DNA of 64,000 nt from DATJLY01 sp963773665. Lineage in GTDB: Bacteria > Pseudomonadota > Alphaproteobacteria > ATCC43930 > CGMCC-115725. Positions 36,977 through 45,836 of this stretch are shown one piece after another. The notes beneath the pieces are model-generated. The model was not told the origin of the DNA. It did not search any database and was given only the letters and a program-made list of their open reading frames with translations. The translations under genes and the position numbers were made by a program. The DNA lies in NCBI GenBank assembly GCA_963773665.1, contig CAVZBZ010000001.1, forward strand, positions 1,302,001 through 1,366,000, written 5' to 3'. Position 1 is the first letter of the stretch. Every line of letters starts with the position of its first letter.

Positions 36977-37983
36977 GCATCCGTACCGTATTGGCGTGGT
37001 AGAGCTTTTCGCGCTCCTCTTCGCTGAGCTTCAGGCTGTCGATCGCCTTGATGAGCTCGCGGATGAAGAGCGGGCCGCCTTCGGGATCGAACGGGCAGTC
37101 GGTGCCGAACATGACGTGGTCGCAGCCGAAGAAGTCGAGGCCCAACCTTATGCCCGGCGCCCAGCCGTTGATCGCAGTATCGGCGTAGAACATCTTGAAA
37201 TAATCGACCGGGCTGCGCCCCTTTGCCTTCATGTCGGCAACGAGCTTCGCATAATGCGGCTCGGCCATCTCGCGCGAGCCCAATTGCTCGAGGCCCAACC
37301 GGATGCGCGCCTCGAGGAACGGCGCCATCGCGCCCAGATGATGCGTGATGATCTTGAGATTGGGCCAGCGGTCGAAGAAGCCCGAGAACACCATGCGCGC
37401 CATCGCAGCACTCGTCTCGTAGGGCCAGCCGAACACCCACCAGATGTCGAATTTCGACTGTTTCTCGCCCGGATAGTCGGCAAAGCCCGCGGGCCGGGTC
37501 GGGTGCATCCAGATCGGCAGGTCGTAATCCGCCATCTTGGCGAAAATCGGCTCGAACTCCGGATCGTCCAAGCGGCCGGCCGTTGACGTTGGTGAAGATC
37601 TGGATGCCGCGGGCGCCCAGTTTTTCGATGGCGCGCGTCATCTCGTCGAGCGTCGCCTTGACGTTGTTCATCGGCACGGACGCGACGAAGGCCGGGAACT
37701 CGTTCGGGTGCTTGGCGCAGATGTCGTGCATGCCGTCATTGGCGAGGCGCGCAAGCTCGGGCGATTTCTCGGCCGGCGCCACGAACTCGATGGCCGGCAT
37801 GGAGAGGGTCAGGATCTGCTGATAGTCCCCGAACTCCTTCATCATGCGAAGCCGCGCGTCGAGATCGTAGAGCACCGGGATCGCGGTCCAGCGCCGCACC
37901 GCCGCCTTGTTGGGGATGACCTCGACCATCTTGTCGAAATAGGTTTTCGGGAAGATGTGGGGGAAGACGTCGAGTTTCCGCAT
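36960..37983 (-). pseudogene. amidohydrolase (ACMSD-type metal hydrolase/decarboxylase), one frameshift
   Basis: 340 residues when repaired: MRKLDVFPHIFPKTYFDKMV (the usual H-x-H metal site is altered to FPHIFP), IFTNVNGRPL, PIWMHPTRP, ITHHLGAMAPFLEARI and MFGTDCPFDPEGG. This is the amidohydrolase-2 family that includes aminocarboxymuconate-semialdehyde decarboxylase. The frame changes at about 37570 by one extra base (minus-strand CCGCTTGGAC where CCGCTGGAC restores GRPLDDPEFEP). No other damage is seen. Confidence 0.75.
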
Positions 37984-38065
37984 GGCGTTTCCTTCCGGCT
38001 CTGGCGCTGGCCGGATATGTCATGCGTTCTGCCGCAATGTCAAACGGCGCGCTAGAACAAGGGCG

Positions 38066-38668
38066 ATGGACGCCGTGAGCGAAGACAAGGCCCAGCGCGC
38101 GCTCGCCCGCGTGCTCAAGGAGGCGCGCGCCTGCCGCCAGTGCGCGCAGCACCTGCCGCTCGGCCCTCGGCCGGTGCTGCGCGGGCGCGCCTCGGCGCGG
38201 CTTCTGGTGCTGAGCCAGGCGCCGGGGACGCGCGTCCACGAGACCGGCCTTTCGTTCAACGACCGCAGCGGCGAGCGGCTGCGCCTATGGATGGGCGTGG
38301 ACCGCGACACGTTCTACGACGAGAGCCGCGTCGCCATCATGCCGATGGGATTCTGTTATCCCGGCCGCTACGAGGCGGGCGGCGACCTGCCGCCGCGGCC
38401 CGAATGCGCGCCGCTGTGGCACGCAAAAGTGCTGGCGAAGCTCCCTAGAGTCGAGCTGACGCTGCTCGTGGGATCCTATGCGATCATCTATTACCTCAAG
38501 GATCGGCGCAGCATGACCGAGACGGTCGCGGGCTGGCGCGAGCATCTTCCGGCCTATCTGCCGCTGCCGCATCCGAGCTGGCGCACGACATTGTGGGAGC
38601 GCAACAACGCTTGGTTCGCGGCGGAGCTTCTGCCGGAGCTGCGCGCCCGCGTCGCCGCGCTGCTCTAG
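38066..38668 (+). CDS. uracil-DNA glycosylase family protein
   Basis: 200 residues: LLVLSQAPGTRVHETGLSFN followed by DRSGERLRLWMGV, AIMPMGFCYPG, VGSYAIIYYL and the late PLPHPSWRTTLW. This is the UDG-superfamily fold close to families 4/SMUG-like. An N-terminal CRQC pair is present, but the four-cysteine iron-sulfur set of family 4 is not complete, and the catalytic acid of classic enzymes is not evident, so activity is uncertain. Confidence 0.75.
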   Translation: MDAVSEDKAQRALARVLKEARACRQCAQHLPLGPRPVLRGRASARLLVLSQAPGTRVHETGLSFNDRSGERLRLWMGVDRDTFYDESRVAIMPMGFCYPGRYEAGGDLPPRPECAPLWHAKVLAKLPRVELTLLVGSYAIIYYLKDRRSMTETVAGWREHLPAYLPLPHPSWRTTLWERNNAWFAAELLPELRARVAALL

Positions 38669-38669
38669 C

Positions 38670-39059
38670 TTACTCGCGCTCGATGCGCTCCATGTCGTCG
38701 TCGCTGAAGCCGAAATGGTGGCCGATCTCGTGGATCAGCACGTGGCGCACGATGCGGTCGAGCCGTTCGCCGGTCTCGCACCAGTAATCGAGGATCGGCC
38801 GGCGATAGAGGAAGATCATGTCGATCGCCGGGCGCGGAGCGGACACTGATTGCCGCGGCAGCGCCACGCCGCGATAGAGGCCCAGTATGTCGAACGGGCT
38901 TTCGAGCCCCATTTCCTCTTCCGTCTCCTCGTCGGGAAATTCCTCGACGCGGATCACGACCGGCCCCAAATGCCGCTTCAGGCTGTGCGGAACGACCGCG
39001 AGCGCGCGGTTCGCCAGCACCTCGAGATCGGCGAGCGAGGGTGCCAGGAGATCGCTCAT
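38670..39059 (-). CDS. metallopeptidase family protein (minimal zincin, DUF1025 type)
   Basis: 129 residues. The zinc motif HEIGHHFGFSD lies near the C-terminus, preceded by IFLYRRPILDYW and VIRVEEFPDEETEEEMG. This matches the short acidic metallopeptidase family common in Alphaproteobacteria. Convergent with the UDG gene (one-base gap). A palindromic repeat starts two bases before its own start. Confidence 0.82.
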   Translation of the reverse strand: MSDLLAPSLADLEVLANRALAVVPHSLKRHLGPVVIRVEEFPDEETEEEMGLESPFDILGLYRGVALPRQSVSAPRPAIDMIFLYRRPILDYWCETGERLDRIVRHVLIHEIGHHFGFSDDDMERIERE

Positions 39060-39061
39060 GG

Positions 39062-39097
39062 CCCCCCACCCCTGCCCTCCCCCTCAAGGGGGGAGGG
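39062..39097. repeat. palindromic intergenic repeat, copy B
   Basis: A 36-base sequence identical to copy A (532-567) except one base, able to form the same CCCTCCCC/GGGGGAGGG hairpin. It lies in the divergent space between the metallopeptidase gene and phhB. Confidence 0.75.
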
Positions 39098-39130
39098 TGT
39101 ATAGTGGGTGACTGTCAATGGAGGACGGCG

Positions 39131-39448
39131 ATGGTCGAGAGACTGGCGGGGGCCGCGCGCAAGGAAGCAGTGCGCGAGCTGCACGGCTGGAGCGATGTCG
39201 AGGACCGCGACGCAATCCGCAAGGTCTATCACTTCGGCTCCTTCGGCGAAGCGTGGGGCTTCATGAGCCAGGTGGCGTTGATCGCCGAGAAGATGGACCA
39301 CCATCCGGAATGGTTCAACGTCTATAACCGCGTCGAGATCATCCTTTCGACGCATGACGTCGAAGGTCTCTCCGAGCGCGACGTGAAGCTTGCGCACGCC
39401 ATCGACGAGGTGGCGCCGCAGCGCGACAAGCGCGCGGCCCTACCCTAG
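39131..39448 (+). CDS. phhB: pterin-4a-carbinolamine dehydratase
   Basis: 105 residues with the signature KMDHHPEWFNVYNRVEIILS and THDVEGLSERDVKLAHAID. It recycles 4a-hydroxytetrahydrobiopterin formed by aromatic amino acid hydroxylases; no phhA is in the window. ATG 39131 is taken for the family-like start (MVERL). Confidence 0.9.
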   Translation: MVERLAGAARKEAVRELHGWSDVEDRDAIRKVYHFGSFGEAWGFMSQVALIAEKMDHHPEWFNVYNRVEIILSTHDVEGLSERDVKLAHAIDEVAPQRDKRAALP

Positions 39449-40206
39449 CGCGGCGCCATGCGGAGCGCGCCGTCGAGGCGGATGGTCGCGCCGTTCAGCA
39501 TCGCATTGCCGATGATCGCGAGGACGAGATTGGCATATTCCTCGGGCCGCCCGAGCCGCGCCGGGAACGGCACGCTCGCGGCAAGACTATTTTGCGCCTC
39601 TTCCGGCAGCCCATCCATCATCGGTGTCTGGAATAGACCGGGCGCGATCGCGTTGACGCGGATGCCGAAGCGCGCGAACTCGCGCGCCGCAGGCAGCGTG
39701 AGAGCGACGACGCCGCCCTTCGACGACGCATAGGCGGCCTGGCCGATCTGCCCCTCGTAGGCCGCGACCGACGCGGTCGAGACGATGACGCCGCGCTCGC
39801 CGCCCTCGAGCGGATCGACCGCCATCATGTCCGAAGCGGCAAGCCGCATCAGGTTGAACGTGCCGACAAGATTGATGTCGATGACGCGCTTGAAATGCGC
39901 AAGGTCCATTGGACCGTCGCGCCCGACGATGCGCCGGGCCTCGGCGATCCCGGCGCAGTTGACGAGGATGCGCGCCGCACCGTGCTTTGCCCGGGCATCC
40001 GCGACCGCCGCCTCGGCGGAGGCCGCGTCGGCCACGTCGCAGCGGAAGGATGTGCCGCCGATCTCGGCCGCCACGGTTTGGGCCAGTGCCTCGTTGAGGT
40101 CGAGCACCGCGACCCTGGCGCTCCCTTGCGCCAGCGCCCGCGCCGTCGCCGCGCCAAGCCCCGAGGCGCCGCCGGTGACGAGCGCCGCGTGTCCCGCGAG
40201 CTGCAT
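39445..40206 (-). CDS. SDR-family dehydrogenase, 3-hydroxyacyl-CoA dehydrogenase type 2-like
   Basis: 253 residues: cofactor motif LVTGGASGLGAATARALA, NCAGIAEAR, the Ser-Tyr-Lys triad in STASVAAYEGQIGQAAYASSKGG (two parts around S and YxxxK), and NAIAPGLFQTPMM. The pattern is that of HSD17B10-like short-chain enzymes of fatty-acid or branched-chain catabolism. Four bases overlap with phhB; it follows the cyclase gene by 16 bases. Confidence 0.83.
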   Translation of the reverse strand: MQLAGHAALVTGGASGLGAATARALAQGSARVAVLDLNEALAQTVAAEIGGTSFRCDVADAASAEAAVADARAKHGAARILVNCAGIAEARRIVGRDGPMDLAHFKRVIDINLVGTFNLMRLAASDMMAVDPLEGGERGVIVSTASVAAYEGQIGQAAYASSKGGVVALTLPAAREFARFGIRVNAIAPGLFQTPMMDGLPEEAQNSLAASVPFPARLGRPEEYANLVLAIIGNAMLNGATIRLDGALRMAPR

Positions 40207-40222
40207 TGCCGTGGTCTCCTGC

Positions 40223-41965
40223 TTATTCGAGTCCCGCCTCGCGCAAGGCGGCGAGGAACGGCACGAACAAGTCTTGCAACTGCGCCAGCTGCGCCAGGCG
40301 TTCGAGCCGGAACTCGGGATCGACGGCACGGGCGCGCTCGATCGCCGTCTTCGCCTCGTCGATGCGTCCGAGCCGAACGAGCGCCGCGGCCAGCACGGCA
40401 AAGGAAAGCAAGAAGCGCGGATTGGCGTCGGTCGCGCGGCGCGCCGCATCGGCCGCGTCGGCATAGCGTCCCGCGAGGAAATGCGCCTCCGCCAGCGCCA
40501 CGTTCGGAAAGAAGACCAACGGATCGAAGCGCCGCGCGCGCTCGGCGCGTTCGATCGCGAGGTCGAGCCGCCCCATCCATACAAGCACGGTCGCGCTCCA
40601 CGTCAGCGCCACCATCGATGACGGGCTGATCTGCAACGCGCGCTCGAGAATTTCGCACGCCGCCGCCGCATCGTGGCCGAGCTGAGCAATGACGAAGGCC
40701 GCCATCGCGAGCCCGTTCGCGTCATCGCATCCGGCGGCGAGCTCGGCGCGCGCGTGGAGAAGCGCCGCCTGGCGATCATCCTCGTTCCCGCCGCCGCGCA
40801 AAAAACGTCCGCGCAGATTGTCCGCCATGAGCGCATGCGCGCCGACATAACCGGGTTCGAGCGCGAGCACCCGCTCCAGCAGCGCGAGCGACTTGGTGTG
40901 GTCCTGCGCGGTCCGGGAAAAGCTGGTCGCAAGCGCCTGAAGGTAGAGATCGTAGGCGTCGAGGCTGTCGGGCCGCTTCCGTCTGACGCGCTCGATTTCA
41001 GCGGCGCGCAGGTTGGGCTCGATCGCGCCCACGACGTTGAGGGTGATCTCGTCCTGCAGCGCGAAGATGTCGTCCAATGGCCGGTCGTAACGCTCGGCCC
41101 AGAGATGGCGCCCGGTCGCCGCCTCGACGAGCTGGCCGGTGATGCGGACGCGGTTTGCCGCCTTGCGCACGCTGCCCTCGAGCACGTAGCGCACGCCCAA
41201 TTCGCGCCCGACCTGCTTTATGTCCACGGCCTTGCCCTTGTAGACGAAGCTCGAATTGCGGGCGATGACGAAGAGCCAGCGGATGCGCGAGAGGCCGGTG
41301 ATGATGTCCTCGACCATGCCGTCGCAGAAATAATCCTGCTCGGCATCGCCGCTCATGTTCTGGAACGGCAGCACGGCGATCGAGGGCCTGTCGGGTAGTG
41401 CGAGATTTTGGTCCGCCGCTTGCGGCCGAGGCGCCGCCTGCGGCGCGACGCGATAGACCCGGACCGGGCGCGCGACGTTCTTGAGGCTCTGCTCGCCCAT
41501 GTCCGCGAACTCGGCCGCGACCTTGCCCTGGACTTGGCGGTAGGCGTCCTCGGACAGGCAGATGCCGCCGGTCTCGGATATCCCTTCGAGGCGCGCCGCG
41601 ACATTGACGCCGTCGCCCAGAAGATCGTCGCCCTCGACCACCACGTCGCCCAAATTGATGCCGACGCGGAACTCGATGCGCCGGTCGGCGGCGAGCGCCG
41701 CATTGCGCGCCGCCATGCCGCGCTGCACCTCGAGCGCGCAACGGAGCGCCTCGACCACGCTTGCGAATTCGACGAGGATGCCGTCGCCGGTGCGCTTCAC
41801 CACCCGGCCGCGGCTCGCTTCGATCGCCGGATCGATCAGCTCGCTGCGCAACGCCCGGAGCCGCGCGATCGTGCCTTCCTCGTCGGCGCCGGTGAGCCGC
41901 GTATATCCGGCCACGTCCGCGGCGAGGATCGCGGCAAGCCGGCGCGGAACGCGCGGTTCCTCCAA
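40223..41965 (-). CDS. class III adenylate/guanylate cyclase with C-terminal TPR-like region
   Basis: 580 residues. The catalytic domain fills about 8-180: ILAADVAGYTRL with the first metal Asp, KRTGDGILVEF with the second, and GDGVNVAARLEGI. Next comes a segment DRPSIAVLPFQNMSGDAEQD typical of this family (about 190-320). Residues about 340-580 form TPR-like helices. Cytoplasmic, no membrane spans. Such cyclase-TPR proteins are numerous in Bradyrhizobium-like and Rhodospirillales genomes. Confidence 0.85.
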   Translation of the reverse strand: MEEPRVPRRLAAILAADVAGYTRLTGADEEGTIARLRALRSELIDPAIEASRGRVVKRTGDGILVEFASVVEALRCALEVQRGMAARNAALAADRRIEFRVGINLGDVVVEGDDLLGDGVNVAARLEGISETGGICLSEDAYRQVQGKVAAEFADMGEQSLKNVARPVRVYRVAPQAAPRPQAADQNLALPDRPSIAVLPFQNMSGDAEQDYFCDGMVEDIITGLSRIRWLFVIARNSSFVYKGKAVDIKQVGRELGVRYVLEGSVRKAANRVRITGQLVEAATGRHLWAERYDRPLDDIFALQDEITLNVVGAIEPNLRAAEIERVRRKRPDSLDAYDLYLQALATSFSRTAQDHTKSLALLERVLALEPGYVGAHALMADNLRGRFLRGGGNEDDRQAALLHARAELAAGCDDANGLAMAAFVIAQLGHDAAAACEILERALQISPSSMVALTWSATVLVWMGRLDLAIERAERARRFDPLVFFPNVALAEAHFLAGRYADAADAARRATDANPRFLLSFAVLAAALVRLGRIDEAKTAIERARAVDPEFRLERLAQLAQLQDLFVPFLAALREAGLE

Positions 41966-42064
41966 GGATGCCCCCAGGATCGAATTGCGGGCAGTCTAGC
42001 ACAAGGCCTGGCTTGGCGCGGGAAGTCCCGCCGTGCTATTCCGGTCGGCGGGGAGGCGCGGCCC

Positions 42065-42769
42065 ATGGCGAACAAGGTTTATGCGGATCCCGATGCGGCG
42101 CTGGCCGGGCTGTTGCGCGACGGCATGCTGATCGCGGCGGGCGGGTTCGGACTCTGCGGCATTCCCGAGGCGCTGATCGAGGCGATCCGCGAGGCGGGCA
42201 TCAAGAACCTCACCGTCATCTCGAACAATGCCGGGATCGACGGCGCGGGCCTCGGGATCCTGCTCGAGACGAAGCAGATCAGGAAGATGGTTGCCTCGTA
42301 TGTCGGCGAGAACAAGCTGTTCGCGCAGCAATTTCTCGCGGGCGAGCTCGAGCTCGAATTCAATCCGCAAGGGACGCTCGCCGAGCGCCTGCGGGCGGGC
42401 GGCGCCGGCATTCCCGCGTTCTTCACCAAGACCGGCGTCGGCACCATGATCGCCGAGGGCAAGGAAGTACGCGAGTTCGGCGGCGAGCGCTATGTCATGG
42501 AGCGCGGCATCGTCGCCGACCTTGCGATCGTGCACGCGTGGAAGGCCGACCGCGAGGGCAACCTCGTCTATCGCAAGACGGCGCGGAACTTCAATCCGGT
42601 GATGGCGACGTGCGGCAAGGTCACGGTCGCCGAGGTCGAGCACCTGGTCGAGCCGGGCCAGATCGATCCCGACCACATCATGACGCCGGGCGTGTTCGTG
42701 CACCGCATCGTGCATCTGAGAAACCCGACGAAGCGCATCGAGCAGCGCACCGTCAGGAAGCGCAGCTGA
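42065..42769 (+). CDS. scoA: 3-oxoacid CoA-transferase subunit A
   Basis: 234 residues: GGFGLCGIPEALIEA, TVISNNAGIDG, MVASYVGENKLF and FNPQGTLAERLRAGGAGIPA. Together with the next gene it transfers CoA from succinyl-CoA to acetoacetate or a related 3-oxoacid. Ten bases separate it from scoB. Confidence 0.93.
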   Translation: MANKVYADPDAALAGLLRDGMLIAAGGFGLCGIPEALIEAIREAGIKNLTVISNNAGIDGAGLGILLETKQIRKMVASYVGENKLFAQQFLAGELELEFNPQGTLAERLRAGGAGIPAFFTKTGVGTMIAEGKEVREFGGERYVMERGIVADLAIVHAWKADREGNLVYRKTARNFNPVMATCGKVTVAEVEHLVEPGQIDPDHIMTPGVFVHRIVHLRNPTKRIEQRTVRKRS

Positions 42770-42779
42770 GGAGGGAAAG

Positions 42780-43415
42780 ATGGCCTGGACACGCGAGGAG
42801 ATGGCGGCGCGCGCGGCCAAGGAGCTGCGCGACGGGTTCTACGTCAATCTCGGCATCGGCATTCCGACGCTCGTCTCGAACTTCATCCCGCCCGGCATGA
42901 GCGTGCAGCTGCAAAGCGAGAACGGCATGCTCGGCATGGGCCCGTTCCCGTACGAGGGCGAGGAGGACCCCGACCTCATCAACGCCGGCAAGCAGACCGT
43001 GACGGAATTGCCGACCACGAGCTATTTCTCGAGCGCCGACAGTTTCGGCATGATCCGCGGCGGGCACATCGACATCGCCATTTTGGGCGCGATGCAGGTG
43101 GCGGAGAACGGCGACCTCGCCAACTGGATGATCCCGGGCAAGCTGGTGAAGGGCATGGGCGGCGCCATGGACCTCGTCGCCGGCGTCAAGAAGGTGGTCG
43201 TCGTGATGGAGCACACCGCCAAGAACGAGGCGAAGCTTTTGCGCCGCTGCACCTTGCCTTTGACCGGCGCGGGCGTCGTCGACATGGTGATCACCGATCT
43301 CGCGGTCTTCACCATCGACAAGAAGAAGGGCGCCATGACGCTCGTCGAGATGGCGCCCAGCGTCACCTTCGACGAAATCCGCAGCAAAACCGAGGCGCAT
43401 TTCGCAACCGGGTGA
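42780..43415 (+). CDS. scoB: 3-oxoacid CoA-transferase subunit B
   Basis: 211 residues: LGIGIPTLVSNFIPPG, the catalytic glutamate motif SENGMLGMGPFP, and GGAMDLVAGVKKVVVVMEH. Forms the functional heteromer with ScoA. The 3' end faces ccmI with a seven-base gap. Confidence 0.94.
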   Translation: MAWTREEMAARAAKELRDGFYVNLGIGIPTLVSNFIPPGMSVQLQSENGMLGMGPFPYEGEEDPDLINAGKQTVTELPTTSYFSSADSFGMIRGGHIDIAILGAMQVAENGDLANWMIPGKLVKGMGGAMDLVAGVKKVVVVMEHTAKNEAKLLRRCTLPLTGAGVVDMVITDLAVFTIDKKKGAMTLVEMAPSVTFDEIRSKTEAHFATG

Positions 43416-43422
43416 GGCGCGC

Positions 43423-44811
43423 CTATTTCCCCTCGAGCGCCGCCAAAGCGGCGGTTACGGTCTTGCGCTCGGGCGCATCGGCCGGGAGCGCGGCGAGGAG
43501 CCGGTTCCAATATGAGGCCGCCATGTCGGGATTCTTCGCCTGCGCCGCGGCGAGGCCGAGATACCACAGCGCCTCGGGCTCCTGCGGCGATTGCGCCTCG
43601 ACCTGGTGGAGCAACGTCACGACACGGGGCGGGATCGCCTGGTCGAGCGCGTTGCCGTCGAGCAGCGCATCCACCTCGCCGAGCTTGATCTCGACATTCT
43701 TGGGATCGATCTTCGCCGCCTGCTCGTAGGCATCGGCCGATTTGTCGCGCTCGCCGAGGACGGCATAGGAGCGCGCGAGCCTGAGCCAGCCGTCGCGGTC
43801 GCCGGGCGTCTCCTTGAGCTCGGCCGCCTGCTTCTCGACCATGCCGCGGATCATCTGCTCGCGCTGCTCCGGCGGCATTTTGGCGGCCTCCGCCATCTGC
43901 GCGGCATCGGGACCGGGCGGCGGCGCGGGCGCTTCAGGCGCCGACGCAGCGGCGGCAGGTGCCGCGAGCGGCGGCGGCGCGATGCCGGCTTCGCGCGCCG
44001 TCTCGTCGATGCGGCGCTTCAGTTCGGCGCGGACGGGGGCGCCGTCGGGCGATTCCGCGGCCATCTTCTGCCAGGCCGCGATCGCGGCGTCGGTCTTGCC
44101 GGCCTGCGCGTCGGCGAGCGCCAGGTAATAGCGCGCGACGCCGTCCTGCGGATCGCGCGCGAGCGCCTTCTTGAAAGCGTCGGACGCGTGCGGCGTGACG
44201 ACGCCGTCGGCGGCGAACGTCTCGGCTTCGCCTTGTCCGGCAAGAAGATCGCCGCGATCGGGCGCCAGCGCCACCGCGCGCGCGTAGGCATCGGCGCTTT
44301 TCTGCCAGTCGCGCAAGCCCGCCTCGGTGCGGGCGAGCGCGGCCCAGCCTTCCGCATCGCCGGGCTTGGCTTGGAGCTGCGCCTCGAGCGATTGCGCGGT
44401 TTTTTCGAGATCGTTCGCGCCGGCGGCGGTTGCGGCCGTGCGCGCGGCGGCCGGCTCGTCCGGCACGCCGGGCGAGCCGAGATAGGCATAGAGCCCGCCC
44501 GCGCCCGCGGCGAGCGCGAGCGATACGAGCGCTGCCGCAACGGGAAGCGCGCGTCCCTCGCGCCCGGGCGTGCGGTCGGCGCGGTCGGCGGCGAGCAGCC
44601 GGCGTTCGATTTCGAGCCGCGCCGTCTCGGCTTCGCGCTCGCCGATGAGGCCGCGCGTGCGGTCGCGTTCCAGCTCGCCGAGCTGGTCGCGATAGACCGC
44701 ACGGTCGAAATCGAGCCGCGGCGGGGCGGCCTGCAATCCCTTCATCAGCGGCGCGATCACGACGACGAGCGCCATCGCCGTCACGAGCGCAAGCGCGAGC
44801 GGCAGCAGCAT
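43423..44811 (-). CDS. ccmI: cytochrome c biogenesis protein CcmI
   Basis: 462 residues. Two N-terminal membrane spans (LLPLALALVTAMALVVVIAP and ALPVAAALVSLALAAGAGGL) flank a cytoplasmic loop with DRAVYRDQLGELERD; the long periplasmic part is TPR-like and Ala/Pro-rich. CcmI presents apocytochrome c to the haem ligation complex. Its ATG overlaps the ccmH stop. Last gene of the ccm operon. Confidence 0.88.
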   Translation of the reverse strand: MLLPLALALVTAMALVVVIAPLMKGLQAAPPRLDFDRAVYRDQLGELERDRTRGLIGEREAETARLEIERRLLAADRADRTPGREGRALPVAAALVSLALAAGAGGLYAYLGSPGVPDEPAAARTAATAAGANDLEKTAQSLEAQLQAKPGDAEGWAALARTEAGLRDWQKSADAYARAVALAPDRGDLLAGQGEAETFAADGVVTPHASDAFKKALARDPQDGVARYYLALADAQAGKTDAAIAAWQKMAAESPDGAPVRAELKRRIDETAREAGIAPPPLAAPAAAASAPEAPAPPPGPDAAQMAEAAKMPPEQREQMIRGMVEKQAAELKETPGDRDGWLRLARSYAVLGERDKSADAYEQAAKIDPKNVEIKLGEVDALLDGNALDQAIPPRVVTLLHQVEAQSPQEPEALWYLGLAAAQAKNPDMAASYWNRLLAALPADAPERKTVTAALAALEGK

Positions 44812-45287
44812 CAGAGCTCGCCCTCGCGCAACAGCTCGGCGATGCGGCTTTCCTCGTCGGCGCTCAACGGCGCCGGCGCGTCCGCGGTCCCGGGCCGGTG
44901 GCGGCGCAGGTAGAACACCGTCCCGGCGCCCGCGAGCAGCAGCAGGCAAGCAGGGCCGAACCACAGCGCATAGGTCGCGGGCTCCACCGGCGGCTTCAGC
45001 AGCACGAACTGGCCATAGCGGTCGACGATGTATTGGATCGCCTGCGCATCGGTGTCGCCGGCGGCGATCCGCTCGCGCAGAATGATGCGCAGATCGTGCG
45101 CCAAGGTCGCATTCGAATCGTCGATCGATTCGTTCTGGCAGACGAGGCAACGCAGCTCCCGGCCGATCGCGCGGGCGCGCGCCTCGAGCGCCGGATCGGG
45201 CAGCATCTCGCCCGGCTCGACCGCGCGAGCGCTGCCGGCGGCCGCGAGCGCGAGGAAGACGAAAGCTGCGAGAACGCGCGCCCTCAC
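44811..45287 (-). CDS. ccmH: cytochrome c-type biogenesis protein CcmH
   Basis: 158 residues with a signal peptide (AAFVFLALAAAGSARA), the redox motif LRCLVCQNESIDDSNA and a C-terminal membrane span ALWFGPACLLLLAGAGTVFY. CcmH reduces the CxxCH of apocytochrome c. GTG start overlapping the ccmG stop (GTGA). Confidence 0.92.
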   Translation of the reverse strand: MRARVLAAFVFLALAAAGSARAVEPGEMLPDPALEARARAIGRELRCLVCQNESIDDSNATLAHDLRIILRERIAAGDTDAQAIQYIVDRYGQFVLLKPPVEPATYALWFGPACLLLLAGAGTVFYLRRHRPGTADAPAPLSADEESRIAELLREGEL

Positions 45288-45826
45288 GACCGGCCAAGCT
45301 CCTTGACGAGCGGCGCCAGCTCCTTCGCCACCGATTCGGCGGTCAAGGGACCGACATGGCGGAGCCGGATGCGGCCCGCTTTGTCGACGACATAGGTCTC
45401 GGGCACGCCATAGACGCCGAAATCGATGCCGACGCGGCCGCTCTCGTCGAGGCCGACGCGTCTGTAGGGATCGCCGAGCTGCTTCAGAAACTGCGCCGCG
45501 TCGTCGCCCTTGTCCTGCCAGGCGATGCCGTACACCGGAACATCGAGCCGCTTGCCCAAGCCCATGAGCAGCGGATGCTCGAGCCGGCACGGGATGCACC
45601 ACGAGGCGAAGAAATTGACGATGGTCACGCCGCCGCCAAGCTGTTGGCGGTCGAGTCCCGCGCCGCCGTCGATGCCGGCAAGCGCGAAAACCGGCGCCGG
45701 CTTGTCGATCATCGCCGACGGCAACTCGTGCGGATCGCGGCCGGTGTTCAAGGCCAGCCAGAAATATCCCGCCAGTACCGCGAACAGGAGAAGCGGAAGG
45801 ACGAAGAAAATCCTTTTCGCCGTCAT
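45284..45826 (-). CDS. ccmG: thiol:disulfide interchange protein CcmG/DsbE
   Basis: 180 residues: an N-terminal membrane anchor (IFFVLPLLLFAVLAGYFWLA) and a periplasmic thioredoxin fold with NFFASWCIPCRLEHP and YGVPETYVVDKAG. It supplies reductant for haem attachment. ATG 45826, ten bases after the ccmF stop. Confidence 0.93.
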   Translation of the reverse strand: MTAKRIFFVLPLLLFAVLAGYFWLALNTGRDPHELPSAMIDKPAPVFALAGIDGGAGLDRQQLGGGVTIVNFFASWCIPCRLEHPLLMGLGKRLDVPVYGIAWQDKGDDAAQFLKQLGDPYRRVGLDESGRVGIDFGVYGVPETYVVDKAGRIRLRHVGPLTAESVAKELAPLVKELGRS

Positions 45827-45836
45827 GTCGGACACA